Shown here piece by piece: positions 9,184 through 18,563 of a stretch of 52,839 nt of DNA. The translations under genes and the position numbers were made by a program. Location of the stretch: the NCBI GenBank assembly GCA_007125005.1, contig SLDY01000127.1, positions 1-52,839 of the forward strand. The letters are read 5' to 3'. Source of the stretch: Natronohydrobacter sp. (GTDB lineage Bacteria; Pseudomonadota; Alphaproteobacteria; Rhodobacterales; Rhodobacteraceae). The notes under the pieces were generated by a model, which saw only the letters and a list, made by a program, of their open reading frames with translations, was not told where the DNA came from and ran no database searches. Every line of letters starts with the position of its first letter. Position 1 is the stretch's first letter.

Positions 9184-10526
9184 TGGCTCAACTCCGGTGC
9201 AGCGGGCTGTGTCAGGTAACCCGTCACCGAGGCGCGACGATCAAGCAGGTTTTCACCCGCAGCGATCACGTCTTCGGGCGTGATGGCCTCTATGACATCA
9301 ATCCAGCCTTTCACATCCTCAACATTAAGCCCAATGCTCAGCCCCACACCAAAACGCCGCGCGCGGGCCTGTGCGTCATCGAGCCCATATATTTCAGAGG
9401 CACGCATCTGGTGGCGCACCCGCTCGAATTGCTCAAGGTCTACACCTTCTTGCAGAAATTCAACAATCACCCGATCCATCGCAGCCTCGGCCTCTTCCAG
9501 CGAGACGCCCTCCACCGGCGCGATACCCACCGAGAACGTGCCATAATCGCGCATCATACCGCTATAGCTGGCCCACGCCGACAGCGCGATCCCCTCCTCA
9601 AAATTCAACCTGCGCTCGAGCACCGAAGTGGTAGCACTCCCTCCCAGAAGGGCGGCCAGCATCTGCAGCGCTGCGGCTTCGGACTGATCGCCCGTGCGCC
9701 GCGGCGGGACAAGATACATACGGTTCACATAAGGCGTGCCGACACGCGAATCCTTGAAAACAAGCCGGCGCTCGGCAAGATGGGGAGGCTCAGCGGCACG
9801 GCGCACCTCCGCAACATGTGGATTGGGCGGGATATCCCCGTAATGGCGCCGCGCGAGCGCCAAGGCGTCCTCTGTATCGACATCTCCGGCGATCACCAAA
9901 ATGGCGTTATTGGGGCCGTAATGTTGCTGATAGAACGCCATCGCCATCTCGCCAGTGAGAGTTTCCATCTCATGCCGCCAGCCGATAATCGGGATGCCAT
10001 AGGGATGTGTCTTGTAAAGCGCTGCCATCATCGCCTCATTGAACTGCGCGCCCACGCGGCTTTCCAGAACCTGTCCGCGCTCTTCTAGGATCACATCGCG
10101 CTCCGGCAGCCATTCGGCTTCGGTGAAGTGTAGATTCTGCATCCGATCCGCTTCCATCTGCATCATCAACTCCAGCCGATCAGAGGCAACACGCTGAAAA
10201 TAACCCGTGTAATCCCAAGACGTGAAAGCATTATCACGCCCACCATTGGCTTCGACCAGCGCAGAGAACTCTCCGGGTGCCATGCTCTCGGTGCCCTTGA
10301 ACATCAGATGTTCCAGAAAATGCGCGATCCCCGATTGCAGCACCGGCTCATCTGCCGCGCCAATGCGATACCAGACCATATGAACCACCACAGGGGCGCG
10401 GCGGTCTTCGATCACGACAATCTCCAACCCGTTCTCGAGCTGTGCATATGTGACGGGTTCGGCATAAGCCGGGCGCAGCAGGCTGGCCACAATCAGGGCC
10501 GCAAGGGCGATATGGTGCGCGAACAT
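9180..10526 (-). CDS. M16-family zinc metallopeptidase, active subunit
   Basis: 448-residue exported zinc peptidase. It has the inverted zinc motif in GIAHFLEHLMFKG (HxxEH) with the downstream glutamate expected in the MMQMEADRM region, and the C-terminal R/Y motif in the VGTPYVNRMYLVPP area. Three tandem ATGs occur at 10532, 10529 and 10526; GGAGG at 10533-10537 is ideally spaced (6 nt) only for the third, giving MFAHHIALAALIVASLLRPAYA as a signal peptide. Longer in-frame versions upstream add a sequence with no signal character. It is translationally coupled to the inactive partner downstream and would act in the periplasm. Confidence 0.9.
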   Translation of the reverse strand: MFAHHIALAALIVASLLRPAYAEPVTYAQLENGLEIVVIEDRRAPVVVHMVWYRIGAADEPVLQSGIAHFLEHLMFKGTESMAPGEFSALVEANGGRDNAFTSWDYTGYFQRVASDRLELMMQMEADRMQNLHFTEAEWLPERDVILEERGQVLESRVGAQFNEAMMAALYKTHPYGIPIIGWRHEMETLTGEMAMAFYQQHYGPNNAILVIAGDVDTEDALALARRHYGDIPPNPHVAEVRRAAEPPHLAERRLVFKDSRVGTPYVNRMYLVPPRRTGDQSEAAALQMLAALLGGSATTSVLERRLNFEEGIALSAWASYSGMMRDYGTFSVGIAPVEGVSLEEAEAAMDRVIVEFLQEGVDLEQFERVRHQMRASEIYGLDDAQARARRFGVGLSIGLNVEDVKGWIDVIEAITPEDVIAAGENLLDRRASVTGYLTQPAAPELSQ

Positions 10527-10661
10527 CATCATCCTCCGGGAAGTTTTAAAGCAAACTACGCTGACTTCGCCCGGATTCAAGCGCACCCACGCAAGCGTGA
10601 GGGACGGCATGGCACCCAAAAGCCCGCCAGCAGCGGTTTACTCTACCGTGATCGTGTTGAT

Positions 10662-10997
10662 TTAAGGCATTATCGGCGCACCATGCGGGACATGATTGTG
10701 ATCACCCATCGGCAGGTAGGTCGCAGGCATGCCCGGTGGCAGATCGAGTGTTACCTCGGTTTACCCGCCCGCGAGATTGAGATTCTGATCATCTGCCGTA
10801 AACCCGGTTTTCATCTCTGCCAGTTCGGGCATGATCGGCACGTGATAATACCGGGTATCGGACGATTTAGCATGAGCAGGCCCCATCACGTTCTGCTGTG
10901 CAGCAAAATGTGCTGCGACAGGGCTTCAGACCGTCACCCCTGCTTCCAGCCCGATGGGATTAACATCCTTCCCTGCAGGCGAGGCTGTGCGCTCCAT
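10662..10997 (-). pseudogene. Decayed reading frame with two internal stops, unrecognised family
   Basis: The 618 bases between the BamF-like gene and the M16 pair hold no intact gene. One leftward frame from an ATG at 10997 is protein-like for 112 codons but is broken by TGA at 10928-10926 and TAA at 10763-10761, ending at TAA 10664-10662. It reads on coherently in the same frame after each stop, with NVMGPAHAKSSDTRYYHVP, then PELAEMKTGFTADDQNLNL, then a Met/His/Pro-rich tail LPMGDHNHVPHGAPIMP. That is what point-mutated remains of a small gene look like. I do not recognise the family; the tail hints at metal binding, which is speculation. The rest of the gap (10998-11144) shows nothing I can name. 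Confidence 0.4.
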
Positions 10998-11144
10998 CCC
11001 GCGATGCGGATGCAACGCTAAGGCTCATGAGCAATCCTGATGGTCTGATAATGCTCTTGCCCTCCAGATCCAGCATTGCTTTGAAAATGGAAGGATAGCT
11101 CAAATCCCGGAAAATCTGGCCAGTTCCGGAAATACGGCCCCGGC

Positions 11145-11669
11145 CTATTCAGGTGGCGGCGGAGCAGTGGGCGTGCGGACACCCGCACGGCGCCAGCGCT
11201 CAAGCTCTGCATATTTGTCGAGCCACATGAACTGATAGGCATTGTGATACACATTGACCGAGAACAGGCGCTCCAGAAGCCGACCCTGATTGCGACGGCG
11301 GAAATCCAGATCCTCGGCGGCCAGTTGTTCACGAATAGCTGCATCGCGGCCAAAGCGGCTTGCGTGGTTCACGATCGCGCCATCAGCTGCGCCGGGCGCA
11401 AGTGCCGCTGCCGGGCTCCCACCAAGAGCGCGCGCAATATCCGCACGCGGTTGGGGATCCACACGGTTTACGCCAGCAGGATTCGGGGGCGGCAATTCAG
11501 ACAGGCTTGGCGGCATTTCCAACGGCTTTGTCGGCACGATGCTGAATTCATCCGGGCCGCGCTCCTGCGCGGCTGCATGCATCAGAATCGGGTTTTCGTT
11601 CTCCGAACAGGCCGCCAGCGCCAGCACGGATGCGCCTGTAATCGCCAGAATGGTCTGCCTGACTGACAT
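11145..11669 (-). CDS. DUF3035 lipoprotein, BamF-like outer-membrane assembly subunit
   Basis: 174-residue lipoprotein with a lipobox at the end of the signal peptide (ASVLALAACSEN, lipidation on that Cys), so it should be anchored in the outer membrane facing the periplasm. The rest matches the alphaproteobacterial DUF3035 family, annotated as the BamF subunit of the beta-barrel assembly machine: proline-rich PTKPLEMPPSLSELPPPNP, then a helical C-terminus ending in a proline run. The ATG at 11669 is preceded by GAGGGG; an upstream in-frame ATG at 11726 would bury the signal peptide 19 residues in. It follows lspA, whose product matures such lipoproteins, by 87 bases. The family call is good; the BamF role comes from family knowledge. 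Confidence 0.75.
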   Translation of the reverse strand: MSVRQTILAITGASVLALAACSENENPILMHAAAQERGPDEFSIVPTKPLEMPPSLSELPPPNPAGVNRVDPQPRADIARALGGSPAAALAPGAADGAIVNHASRFGRDAAIREQLAAEDLDFRRRNQGRLLERLFSVNVYHNAYQFMWLDKYAELERWRRAGVRTPTAPPPPE

Positions 11670-11756
11670 TAAACCCCTCATCTTCCCAATCCGTGCGCGT
11701 CTTGCTCTTAACGCATTCAAGTTCAAAGGTCACGCCCTGGCCGTTGATTTATTCAC

Positions 11757-12233
11757 TCACTCTCCTTGCGATGCTCTACGTCCAGAAAACAGGATTAACG
11801 CAAAGGCACCAGCAAAGATCGCAGCATCGGCAATATTGAAAGAATACGGATTTCTGAACCCGCAACAAGACATGTTGATAAAATCAGCCACGGCCCCCCA
11901 GCGCAATCTGTCGATCACATTGCCGAGCGCCCCCCCGACAAGCAACCCCGCGCCGATCTGCATCAACGGCGTTGGCCCCTCGCGGCGCACCCAGAGCCAG
12001 ACAAAGCCACTGATCAAGAGCGCAAGCGCAACCAGTGCAAAGCGCATCACATCGCTATCAGAGCCGAACAATCCGAAATTGATCCCGGTATTCCACGCCA
12101 TCGCGAAATTGAGATAAGGATCCATCACCTCGATGAAGAGGCGCTGATCCAGCGCCATGCGGTTCACCACCCAATATTTGCTTGCCTGATCTGCGATCAG
12201 TGTCAGAACAAGCACTCCTGTAGCGATGCGCAT
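11757..12233 (-). CDS. lspA: Lipoprotein signal peptidase II
   Basis: 158-residue inner-membrane aspartic protease that removes signal peptides from diacylglyceryl-prolipoproteins. Four membrane segments and the conserved family blocks are visible: LIADQASKYWV near the N-terminus, NTGINFGLF, GGALGNVIDRLRWGAVADFI and FNIADAAI. The catalytic aspartates are the D in NVIDR and the D in NIADA. The length equals the family norm. It starts 12 bases after the purH stop on the same strand and precedes the DUF3035 lipoprotein gene, a plausible substrate. Confidence 0.95.
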   Translation of the reverse strand: MRIATGVLVLTLIADQASKYWVVNRMALDQRLFIEVMDPYLNFAMAWNTGINFGLFGSDSDVMRFALVALALLISGFVWLWVRREGPTPLMQIGAGLLVGGALGNVIDRLRWGAVADFINMSCCGFRNPYSFNIADAAIFAGAFALILFSGRRASQGE

Positions 12234-12245
12234 GGGCGTCCCCCT

Positions 12246-13835
12246 TCAATGGCGGAAATGGCGCTGACCAGTAAACACCATCGCAAGCCCGACTTCATCG
12301 GCAGCGGCGATGACCTCTTCGTCACGCATCGACCCACCGGGCTGGATGATGGCCCGCGCACCGGCCTCGGCAGCGGCCAGAAGTCCGTCTGCAAAGGGGA
12401 AGAACGCATCCGAGGCCACAACTGAACCTTGCGTGAGCGGTTCTGACAACCCCAGCACCTCCGCCATATCGCGCGCCTTTTGCGCCGCGATACGGGTCGA
12501 ATCGATGCGACTCATCTGGCCTGCCCCCACTCCGACAGTTGCCTGATCCTTCACATAGACGATCGCGTTGGATTTCACATGCTTGGCCACTTTCCATGCG
12601 AAGAGCAGATCGGCGAGTTCTTCCTCCGAGGGCGCGCGTTTGGTGACAACGCGCAGATCCCCGGCCCCGATCAGGCCATTGTCGCGATCCTGCACCAGAA
12701 ACCCGCCCGCAACCTGCCGAAACGCCAGCCCGCCCTCGCCCGGATTGGCAAGCCCCGGAGTGGTCAGCAGTCGAAGGTTCTTTTTCTTGCCGAAATGCGC
12801 AATCGCATCATGATCCGCACCCGGCGCGATCACGACTTCAGTAAAAATCTCGGTAATTGCCTGAGCGGTTTTCAGATCAAGCTTGCTGTTGAAAGCTATG
12901 ATGCCGCCGAAAGCTGATGTGCGGTCGCAATCATAAGCGCGCTCATAGGCTTCGGTGAGGGTTACGCCCTTGGCGACACCGCAGGGATTGGCGTGCTTGA
13001 TGATGGCGCAGGCCGGCCCGTCTGCAGGCAGAAACTCCGAAACCAGTTCAAAGGCCGCATCGGTATCGTTGATGTTGTTGTAGCTCAATTCCTTGCCCTG
13101 ATGCTGCGTCGCAGTTGCAACGCCGGGCCGCCCGGACCCATCGTGATAGAATGCCGCGGCCTGATGCGGGTTCTCGCCATAGCGCAAGCGCTGCGCCAGC
13201 ACGCCTGCAAAGGCACGGCGGCGCGGGGCAGGCTCGCCCAGCGCATCAGCCATCCAGCTAGAAACCGCCGCATCATAGGCTGCCGTGCGCGCATAGGCAC
13301 GCTGCGCCTGACGCTGCCGGAAGGCCAGCCGGGTCTTTCCTTCCTGCGCATCAAGTTCGGAGAGCAGAGGCAGATAATCCTCGGGATCGGTTACAACCGT
13401 AACAAAAGCGTGGTTCTTCGCGGCGGCGCGAATCATGGCAGGGCCGCCGATATCGATATTCTCGATGGCCTCTGCATAAGCTGCCCCGCGCGCGACTGTC
13501 GCCTCAAACGGGTAAAGATTAACCACAAGAAGATCGATCGGCTTGATCCCATGCGCGACCATGGCACCCATATGCGCCTCATCATCGCGCAACCCCAGAA
13601 GGCCGCCATGCACGCCCGGATGCAGCGTCTTGACACGCCCGTCCATCATCTCGGGAAAGCCCGTGAGATCCGCGACATCCTGCACGGCAAGCCCTGCCTC
13701 ACGCAACGCTCGCGCCGTACCCCCGGTCGAGACAAGCTCGACCTTGCGGGCCGCCAGCGCCTTTGCCAGATCAATAAGCCCGGTCTTGTCGGAAACGGAA
13801 AGCAGCGCACGTTTCAGCGGAGCGAAGTCTGTCAT
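12246..13835 (-). CDS. purH: Bifunctional AICAR transformylase/IMP cyclohydrolase
   Basis: 529-residue PurH, which performs the last two steps of IMP synthesis: formylation of AICAR with 10-formyl-tetrahydrofolate, and ring closure. The N-terminal MGS-like cyclohydrolase domain (about 1-190) has [31 protein letters not shown] and [13 protein letters not shown]. The C-terminal transformylase domain shows [25 protein letters not shown] (with the Lys-His pair used in catalysis) and [11 protein letters not shown]. The ending [14 protein letters not shown] is typical. AGGAC precedes the ATG. It is 22 bases after the heparinase-like gene in the rsmB-lspA operon. Confidence 0.97.
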   Translation of the reverse strand: MTDFAPLKRALLSVSDKTGLIDLAKALAARKVELVSTGGTARALREAGLAVQDVADLTGFPEMMDGRVKTLHPGVHGGLLGLRDDEAHMGAMVAHGIKPIDLLVVNLYPFEATVARGAAYAEAIENIDIGGPAMIRAAAKNHAFVTVVTDPEDYLPLLSELDAQEGKTRLAFRQRQAQRAYARTAAYDAAVSSWMADALGEPAPRRRAFAGVLAQRLRYGENPHQAAAFYHDGSGRPGVATATQHQGKELSYNNINDTDAAFELVSEFLPADGPACAIIKHANPCGVAKGVTLTEAYERAYDCDRTSAFGGIIAFNSKLDLKTAQAITEIFTEVVIAPGADHDAIAHFGKKKNLRLLTTPGLANPGEGGLAFRQVAGGFLVQDRDNGLIGAGDLRVVTKRAPSEEELADLLFAWKVAKHVKSNAIVYVKDQATVGVGAGQMSRIDSTRIAAQKARDMAEVLGLSEPLTQGSVVASDAFFPFADGLLAAAEAGARAIIQPGGSMRDEEVIAAADEVGLAMVFTGQRHFRH

Positions 13836-13857
13836 GTCTTGTCCTTGAGTTCAGTCT

Positions 13858-15603
13858 CTAGAGCCGCGGTACGGCAAGGGGATTGTCTTGCGCAAGGTCA
13901 CGGACAGCCAAGGGCGTCTCATGTGCCTTTGCCAGTGACCAGTTGACCCGCGTCGTATAGCCCGCAGCGCGTAAGGACAACACGATCTGTTGGCTCGCGC
14001 GGGGTTTGAGACGACCTTTTTCCAGATAAACCGAAGGCGCAATACTCAGATGCAGCCCTTCAGCCCGAAACACCCAGATTTCGTCCGAGGGCAACACCAC
14101 CGAAACCGCAGTGCCATTCATATCCAGCGAAGGCTCAGCTTCGGGATGCAGATGAAAGCGCAACGAAAACGGCACACCAGTCTGACCGCTACGGGCCATC
14201 ACCTCGTCGAATCGGCGCTTTTCGGCACGCGTCGTAGCGACCAGCATGTCCTCGCCACTCAAGACCCGTCCATCCACCGACAGATCGAGATAACGCAGAT
14301 GCTCTACCCCGTGGCTGTTGATATAGCCGTCATGGCTCAGAGCCACGGTGCGCGCATGCGCCGCGTGGCGAAATTCGACACCGACCTTGCGCGGCCCGTC
14401 GGATAGCTCCAGCCGTGCGCGGCGTTGTGTCGAAAACCGCGCCGATGAATAACCCTCGAAGGCCAATGTGCTGTGCGAGGCCGTTGCCCGGCTTGCCCGA
14501 AACCATTCAGCGCCAAATTCGCGCCCATCCCCACAAGAAACAATCAGAGGACGGCGATTCGAAGTCAACTCAAATGCCAGCGTCGAAGCATGGGCACGCG
14601 CAGGGGCTGCGCCCAAAGGAGGGGGAGCGGCATCAATGATAACCGTGCTTCGTCCAGCCGCGAGGCGCGCAAAACCCATTGCGGCATTGCCGGTTGGCAC
14701 AATCTGCGCCTGCCCCAGCGTAGTCTGGATGGCAAGCGCCGCACTGAGCGCTCCCTCCTGCCCGCGCCCGCCGCCGTGAAATCGCGCAAGTCCGCCATCG
14801 GCATGGCGCAGACAACGCAATGCAGAGGCCATGCTATCGAGCAATGACAGCAACTTGCTGCTCACTGGCCGCGTATGATCGGCAAGCGATTGCGCGGCCC
14901 AAGCAAGCAACTCGAAGGTTTCCAGCAACTCCTCGGGGTTGCGCGTGGCGATACTGCCATCCGCCGCAACCACGGCATGTGCGGCACCCAAAAGAGCCTC
15001 GCTTGCGGGTTGGATACGCGCCTCCCACCCCTCCAGCGAAAGCGCGGCATAAAGCAGGCCGACATGCGCTTCGATACGCGTCCGGCCCTGCGGCGTGCGT
15101 GCGGCGCGACGCTCCAGAAAAGACGCCTGCAAGGCAAGTGCCGTCAGGAATTGCCTTTGCGCTTCAGGCTCCATGGCCTGCATCAGGAATACAGCATGGG
15201 CCACCCAGCGGATTACCCGACGCCCCACCAGCCCCGGCTCCCAGCCCGGCCCGGCACCACGTCCAAAGCGCGTGATCCAGTCCTGCACTGCGCTCTGCGC
15301 CAGCTTGCGTGCCTCAAGGTCGCCAACAGCGACAAGATGATCGAGCCAGCCAAACCCGTGCAAATCCTCTTGTGCGCTCAGCGTCTCGGCGCTGAAGGGC
15401 ACACGTCCAGGCGCTTCGATCAATTCACCCGCAAGCAGGTAATTGCCCGCAAGCATCTGCTTTCCGCGCGCATATAGACCTTGCATGCGCGGTTCGGGCT
15501 CCGAAACGAATGCCGTTGCCCCAACGCGCCCGGCCAACCAGCGGATCAGCAGCCGATCAACCAGCCGCGCCTGCACTGCCTGTTTTGCACCCTTCTCACG
15601 CAT
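13858..15603 (-). CDS. Heparinase II/III-family protein
   Basis: About 581 residues. The C-terminal half has the heparinase II/III beta-sandwich signature (HGGGRGQEGALSAAL, LAFELTSNRRPLIVSCG, ATASHSTLAFEGYSSARF, ALSHDGYINSHGVEHLRYL) and the N-terminal half is the helical (alpha/alpha) domain. Family enzymes are polysaccharide lyases, but this variant sits next to rsmB and purH across Rhodobacterales and its substrate is unknown. No signal peptide is evident. I place the start at ATG 15603, which has AGG five bases upstream; an in-frame ATG at 15654, eight bases from the rsmB stop and with a poor ribosome site, would add 17 residues. Confidence 0.82.
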   Translation of the reverse strand: MREKGAKQAVQARLVDRLLIRWLAGRVGATAFVSEPEPRMQGLYARGKQMLAGNYLLAGELIEAPGRVPFSAETLSAQEDLHGFGWLDHLVAVGDLEARKLAQSAVQDWITRFGRGAGPGWEPGLVGRRVIRWVAHAVFLMQAMEPEAQRQFLTALALQASFLERRAARTPQGRTRIEAHVGLLYAALSLEGWEARIQPASEALLGAAHAVVAADGSIATRNPEELLETFELLAWAAQSLADHTRPVSSKLLSLLDSMASALRCLRHADGGLARFHGGGRGQEGALSAALAIQTTLGQAQIVPTGNAAMGFARLAAGRSTVIIDAAPPPLGAAPARAHASTLAFELTSNRRPLIVSCGDGREFGAEWFRASRATASHSTLAFEGYSSARFSTQRRARLELSDGPRKVGVEFRHAAHARTVALSHDGYINSHGVEHLRYLDLSVDGRVLSGEDMLVATTRAEKRRFDEVMARSGQTGVPFSLRFHLHPEAEPSLDMNGTAVSVVLPSDEIWVFRAEGLHLSIAPSVYLEKGRLKPRASQQIVLSLRAAGYTTRVNWSLAKAHETPLAVRDLAQDNPLAVPRL

Positions 15604-15662
15604 ACCCACCTGCCCGCGAGGGGGCCTTGTGCCCCTGCCTTGCTCTAGAGCCATCCATCCAG

Positions 15663-16937
15663 TCAGGCAAGCTGTTGCAGCTGAGCGATGTAAAACCCGT
15701 CAAGCCCGCCATACTCTGCCCAGTAATCGGGCCTTGTGCGCACTGCGCCATCAGGCAGACGCCAGCTTTCAGGCAGACCGGGCAGATCGGCGGGCAAGCT
15801 CTTTGCCTTATGGCGCTTCAGGGCTGCGGCAACCTGATCCTCTCCCTCTGCGGGGAGAAGCGAGCAGGTGCAGTAAACCACTCTGCCACCCCGCTGCAAA
15901 AGCCCTGTGGCAGGATCCAGCACCCGATCCAGGAGCGCCGCCTGCAAGGCACGCAAGGCGATGACATCTTCCTTTGCGCGTATGAGCGGCAATTCGGGAT
16001 GGCGCCGGATCGTGCCCGTGGCAGAACAGGGCGCATCCAGCAAAACCGCATCAAAGGGGTGTTCGGGGCGCCAGTCCAGCGCATCGGCGACGACTATTTC
16101 GGCCTTGAGCCCTGTGCGGGCAAGGTTTTCGCGCAGCCGTTCCATGCGATGGGCGGATATATCGAGCGCCGTCACATGCGCCCCTTGCGCAGCAAGCTGC
16201 AGGGTCTTGCCGCCGGGCGCGGCGCATATATCAAGGATGCGCGCGCCATCCATGTCGTGCAAAAGCTGCGCGGGCAGTGCGGCGGCGGCATCCTGCACCC
16301 ACCATGCGCCCTCCTCATAACCCGGCAGCGCCGTGATCTGTCCCGGCGCATTCAGCCGCAGGGTTCCGGTTGGCAGACGCTGCCCCTCCAGACCTTCCGG
16401 GCATGCGCCCTTGAGCGTCAGATCAAGCGGTGGGGCAAATTGGTGCGCGGCTTCGATCGCTGCAGTTCCCTTTGCGCCATAAGCGTTCTGCAAGGCACCA
16501 CGCAGCCAATCGGGCAGGCGCGGAACAGGCGCCGAGGCCCAGTCCAGACCTTTGTCCGCGTGCCGCAGCACAGCATTGACGAGGCCCGACAGCTTGGGCA
16601 GGCCAGCATGTCGTGTCAGCTCGACTGCATCATGGATAACCCCATGCGCTGGCGCACCCAGAACATGCATCTCCACAAGCGCAAGACGCAGGATCCACAT
16701 CACGGGCTCGGGCGGGGTTTTGCGCAGCGCATGGCGCAGATGATGATCCGCACGCCCGCGCGAGCGGAAGGTCTCCAGCGCCAGACGCTGCGCGCGCGCG
16801 CGCTCTGCAGCAGACAAGGTGCGGAAGTTCTCTGGCGCGCGTGCAATCACATCGCTCAGACCCCTGCGTTCCGACAAAACGCCCATGATGAGATCCAGCG
16901 CGCCGGAGCGCGGCGCAAGCGAGACATTCTCACTCAT
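15663..16937 (-). CDS. rsmB: RsmB-family rRNA/tRNA cytosine-5 methyltransferase
   Basis: 424-residue SAM-dependent m5C methyltransferase, probably acting on 16S rRNA C967. The N-terminal NusB-like RNA-binding domain (about 10-140) has RARAQRLALETFRSRGRAD and HGVIHDAVELTR. The methyltransferase domain has the SAM loop ILDICAAPGGKTLQLA, motif IV VLLDAPCSATGTIRRHPE and motif VI VVYCTCSLLPAEGEDQV, so both cysteines needed for methylation and product release are present. It heads the leftward operon leading to the heparinase-like gene, purH, lspA and beyond. Site specificity is inferred from the family. Confidence 0.9.
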   Translation of the reverse strand: MSENVSLAPRSGALDLIMGVLSERRGLSDVIARAPENFRTLSAAERARAQRLALETFRSRGRADHHLRHALRKTPPEPVMWILRLALVEMHVLGAPAHGVIHDAVELTRHAGLPKLSGLVNAVLRHADKGLDWASAPVPRLPDWLRGALQNAYGAKGTAAIEAAHQFAPPLDLTLKGACPEGLEGQRLPTGTLRLNAPGQITALPGYEEGAWWVQDAAAALPAQLLHDMDGARILDICAAPGGKTLQLAAQGAHVTALDISAHRMERLRENLARTGLKAEIVVADALDWRPEHPFDAVLLDAPCSATGTIRRHPELPLIRAKEDVIALRALQAALLDRVLDPATGLLQRGGRVVYCTCSLLPAEGEDQVAAALKRHKAKSLPADLPGLPESWRLPDGAVRTRPDYWAEYGGLDGFYIAQLQQLA

Positions 16938-17044
16938 ATCTTGGCCTTCCTTGCTCTAGGGTTTGGGCGATACAGCAGGCAGTCGCCTTGTAGCAAGACA
17001 GACTTGCGCATGCCCTGCTGCCGTTGACGTGGCTTACACATTTC

Positions 17045-17072
17045 TTGCCCTGAAGTGCTTGCGCGGTATATG
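17045..17072 (+). promoter_or_regulatory. Possible sigma-70 promoter for the SDHAF4-like gene, perhaps leaderless
   Basis: TTGCCC (17045-17050) and TATATG (17067-17072) are 16 bases apart. Transcription would begin about 7 bases later, at or next to the ATG at 17080, and no Shine-Dalgarno precedes that ATG, so the mRNA may be leaderless. This is a motif call only. Confidence 0.35.
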
Positions 17073-17079
17073 AGATGGC

Positions 17080-17313
17080 ATGTCCGAAGCAAAGCCCGAT
17101 CCGATGACCGAAATGCACCCCCCGCAGCCGATCAGTGAAGAAGAGCGCCGCGCAACGCTGCCCGATGTCGCGCGCCGCGCATTGGAGGAGGCAGACGCGC
17201 GGCGTGCCACTGCCCCAGATGTCGCACTGCCAACCGAGCTTGGTGGCCGCAAGGGCCCGGAGCCGGTGCGCTACGGCGACTGGGAGAAAAAAGGCATCGC
17301 GATCGATTTCTGA
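17080..17313 (+). CDS. DUF1674 / SDHAF4-like succinate dehydrogenase assembly factor
   Basis: 77-residue soluble protein. Its C-terminus carries the DUF1674 signature GGRKGPEPVRYGDWEKKGIA followed by IDF, shared with the mitochondrial assembly factor SDHAF4 that binds the flavinated SdhA subunit. The N-terminal 45 residues are acidic/polar and probably disordered. It stands alone between the divergent rsmB operon and the convergent rpoH gene, so the sdh operon is elsewhere. The 227 bases after its stop, up to rpoH, hold no gene or RNA I can identify. Confidence 0.85.
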   Translation: MSEAKPDPMTEMHPPQPISEEERRATLPDVARRALEEADARRATAPDVALPTELGGRKGPEPVRYGDWEKKGIAIDF

Positions 17314-17540
17314 AGCGGGAGGCAATTTTCACCACCCCCCGCAACAGCCGACACCTTTTCAGGTTCAAGTTCAAGCCTTCCAAAGGGCTGGTAAGTGCCA
17401 CGCGCTCAGTCATTCTCCAGAGCTTCGCGAAGAAAAGAGCGCAAGTCGCAACCCTCGGCCACGCTATGCGCAAAATCGCAATGCCCGGATCAAGGCCCCA
17501 ATCATGGCATTGCAGCTGCGCATCAATGCGGCAAACGCAA

Positions 17541-18437
17541 TCAATTCACAGGAACGGCCATGCCCTTTTCGCGCGCCAGAGTGCGCATCCGCCCCTGAAG
17601 CTTTTCAAATGCGCGCACCTCGATCTGGCGAATCCGCTCGCGGCTGACATCATAGTGCTGTGAAAGCTCCTCCAGAGTCACAGGCTCTTCGCTCAGCCGC
17701 CGCTGTGTCAGCACATCGCGCTCACGATCATTGAGAACATCCATTGCTTCCATCAGCAACTCGCGGCGCAATTCAAACTCATCGCGCTCTGCATACTCGC
17801 TGGCCTGATCGGCATCCTCATCTTCCAGCCAATCCTGCCAGCTTGACGCGCCGTCTTCACTGCCAACCGTTGCATTGAGCGACGAATCGCTGCCCGAAAG
17901 GCGCCGATTCATGGAGATGACTTCTTCTTCGGTCACATTCAGGTCACGCGCGATCTGCGCGACATTCTCCGGCCGCAGATCGCCATCTTCCAGCGCGCCG
18001 ATCTTGGTCTTGGCCTTGCGCAGATTGAAGAAGAGCTTCTTTTGCGCACTTGTCGTGCCCATCTTCACCAGCGACCACGACCGCAGGATATATTCCTGGA
18101 TCGAGGCGCGGATCCACCACATCGCATAGGTGGCAAGCCGGAAGCCCTTATCCGGGTCAAACCGCTTGACCGCCTGCATCAGCCCGACATTGGCCTCCGA
18201 GATTACTTCGGCCTGCGGCAGGCCATAACCGCGATAGCCCATTGCGATCTTGGCTGCGAGTCGCAGATGGCTCGTCACAAGCTTATGCGCGGCGTCCGTG
18301 TCCTGATGATCGACCCAACGCTTGGCGAGCATGAATTCCTCTTCCGGCTCCAGCATCGGGAAGCGCCGGATTTCCTGCATATAGCGGTTCAGCCCCTGCT
18401 CGGGACTTGGGGCGGGAAGATTTGTGTAACTGCTCAT
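17541..18437 (-). CDS. rpoH: RNA polymerase sigma-32 (heat-shock) factor
   Basis: 298-residue RpoH. Region 2 is clear (LVTSHLRLAAKIAMGYRGYG, SEANVGLMQAVKRFDPDKG, TYAMWWIRASIQEYILRSW), followed by the RpoH-specific box in QKKLFFNLRKAK, which contributes to DnaK/FtsH-linked turnover and core binding. Region 4 ends in EELSQHYDVSRERIRQIEV with the recognition helix. It directs transcription of chaperone and protease genes. Alphaproteobacteria of this group often carry two RpoH paralogues; this sequence looks like the standard heat-shock RpoHI, but I cannot rule out RpoHII from one copy. AGGA lies five to six bases before the ATG. It converges with the SDHAF4-like gene. Confidence 0.95.
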   Translation of the reverse strand: MSSYTNLPAPSPEQGLNRYMQEIRRFPMLEPEEEFMLAKRWVDHQDTDAAHKLVTSHLRLAAKIAMGYRGYGLPQAEVISEANVGLMQAVKRFDPDKGFRLATYAMWWIRASIQEYILRSWSLVKMGTTSAQKKLFFNLRKAKTKIGALEDGDLRPENVAQIARDLNVTEEEVISMNRRLSGSDSSLNATVGSEDGASSWQDWLEDEDADQASEYAERDEFELRRELLMEAMDVLNDRERDVLTQRRLSEEPVTLEELSQHYDVSRERIRQIEVRAFEKLQGRMRTLAREKGMAVPVN

Positions 18438-18563
18438 AAAACATCCTGTATCTCAAAGACCGCTCAGGCGACATATGGGGCCAACCATCCGGCCGCAAGC
18501 CAGTCTGACACCAAATCCTTACTTAACCTTAAACGCAACGACCGGCAAAATACGTCAGCTGCC

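Noticed and set aside
10308-11021. A 237-codon plus-strand reading frame across the gap before the BamF-like gene
   Set aside because: Its first 200 or so bases are antisense to the M16 peptidase coding sequence, it has no ribosome-binding site or recognisable domain, and the gap is better explained by decayed minus-strand coding.
17314-17540. Possible tRNA or small RNA in the gap before rpoH
   Set aside because: I could not fold a cloverleaf or find a promoter-terminator pair; nothing supports an RNA gene here.
18510-18540. CtrA-like TTAA repeats upstream of rpoH
   Set aside because: The spacing is wrong (TTAA-CC-TTAA), and no other half-site arrangement fits.
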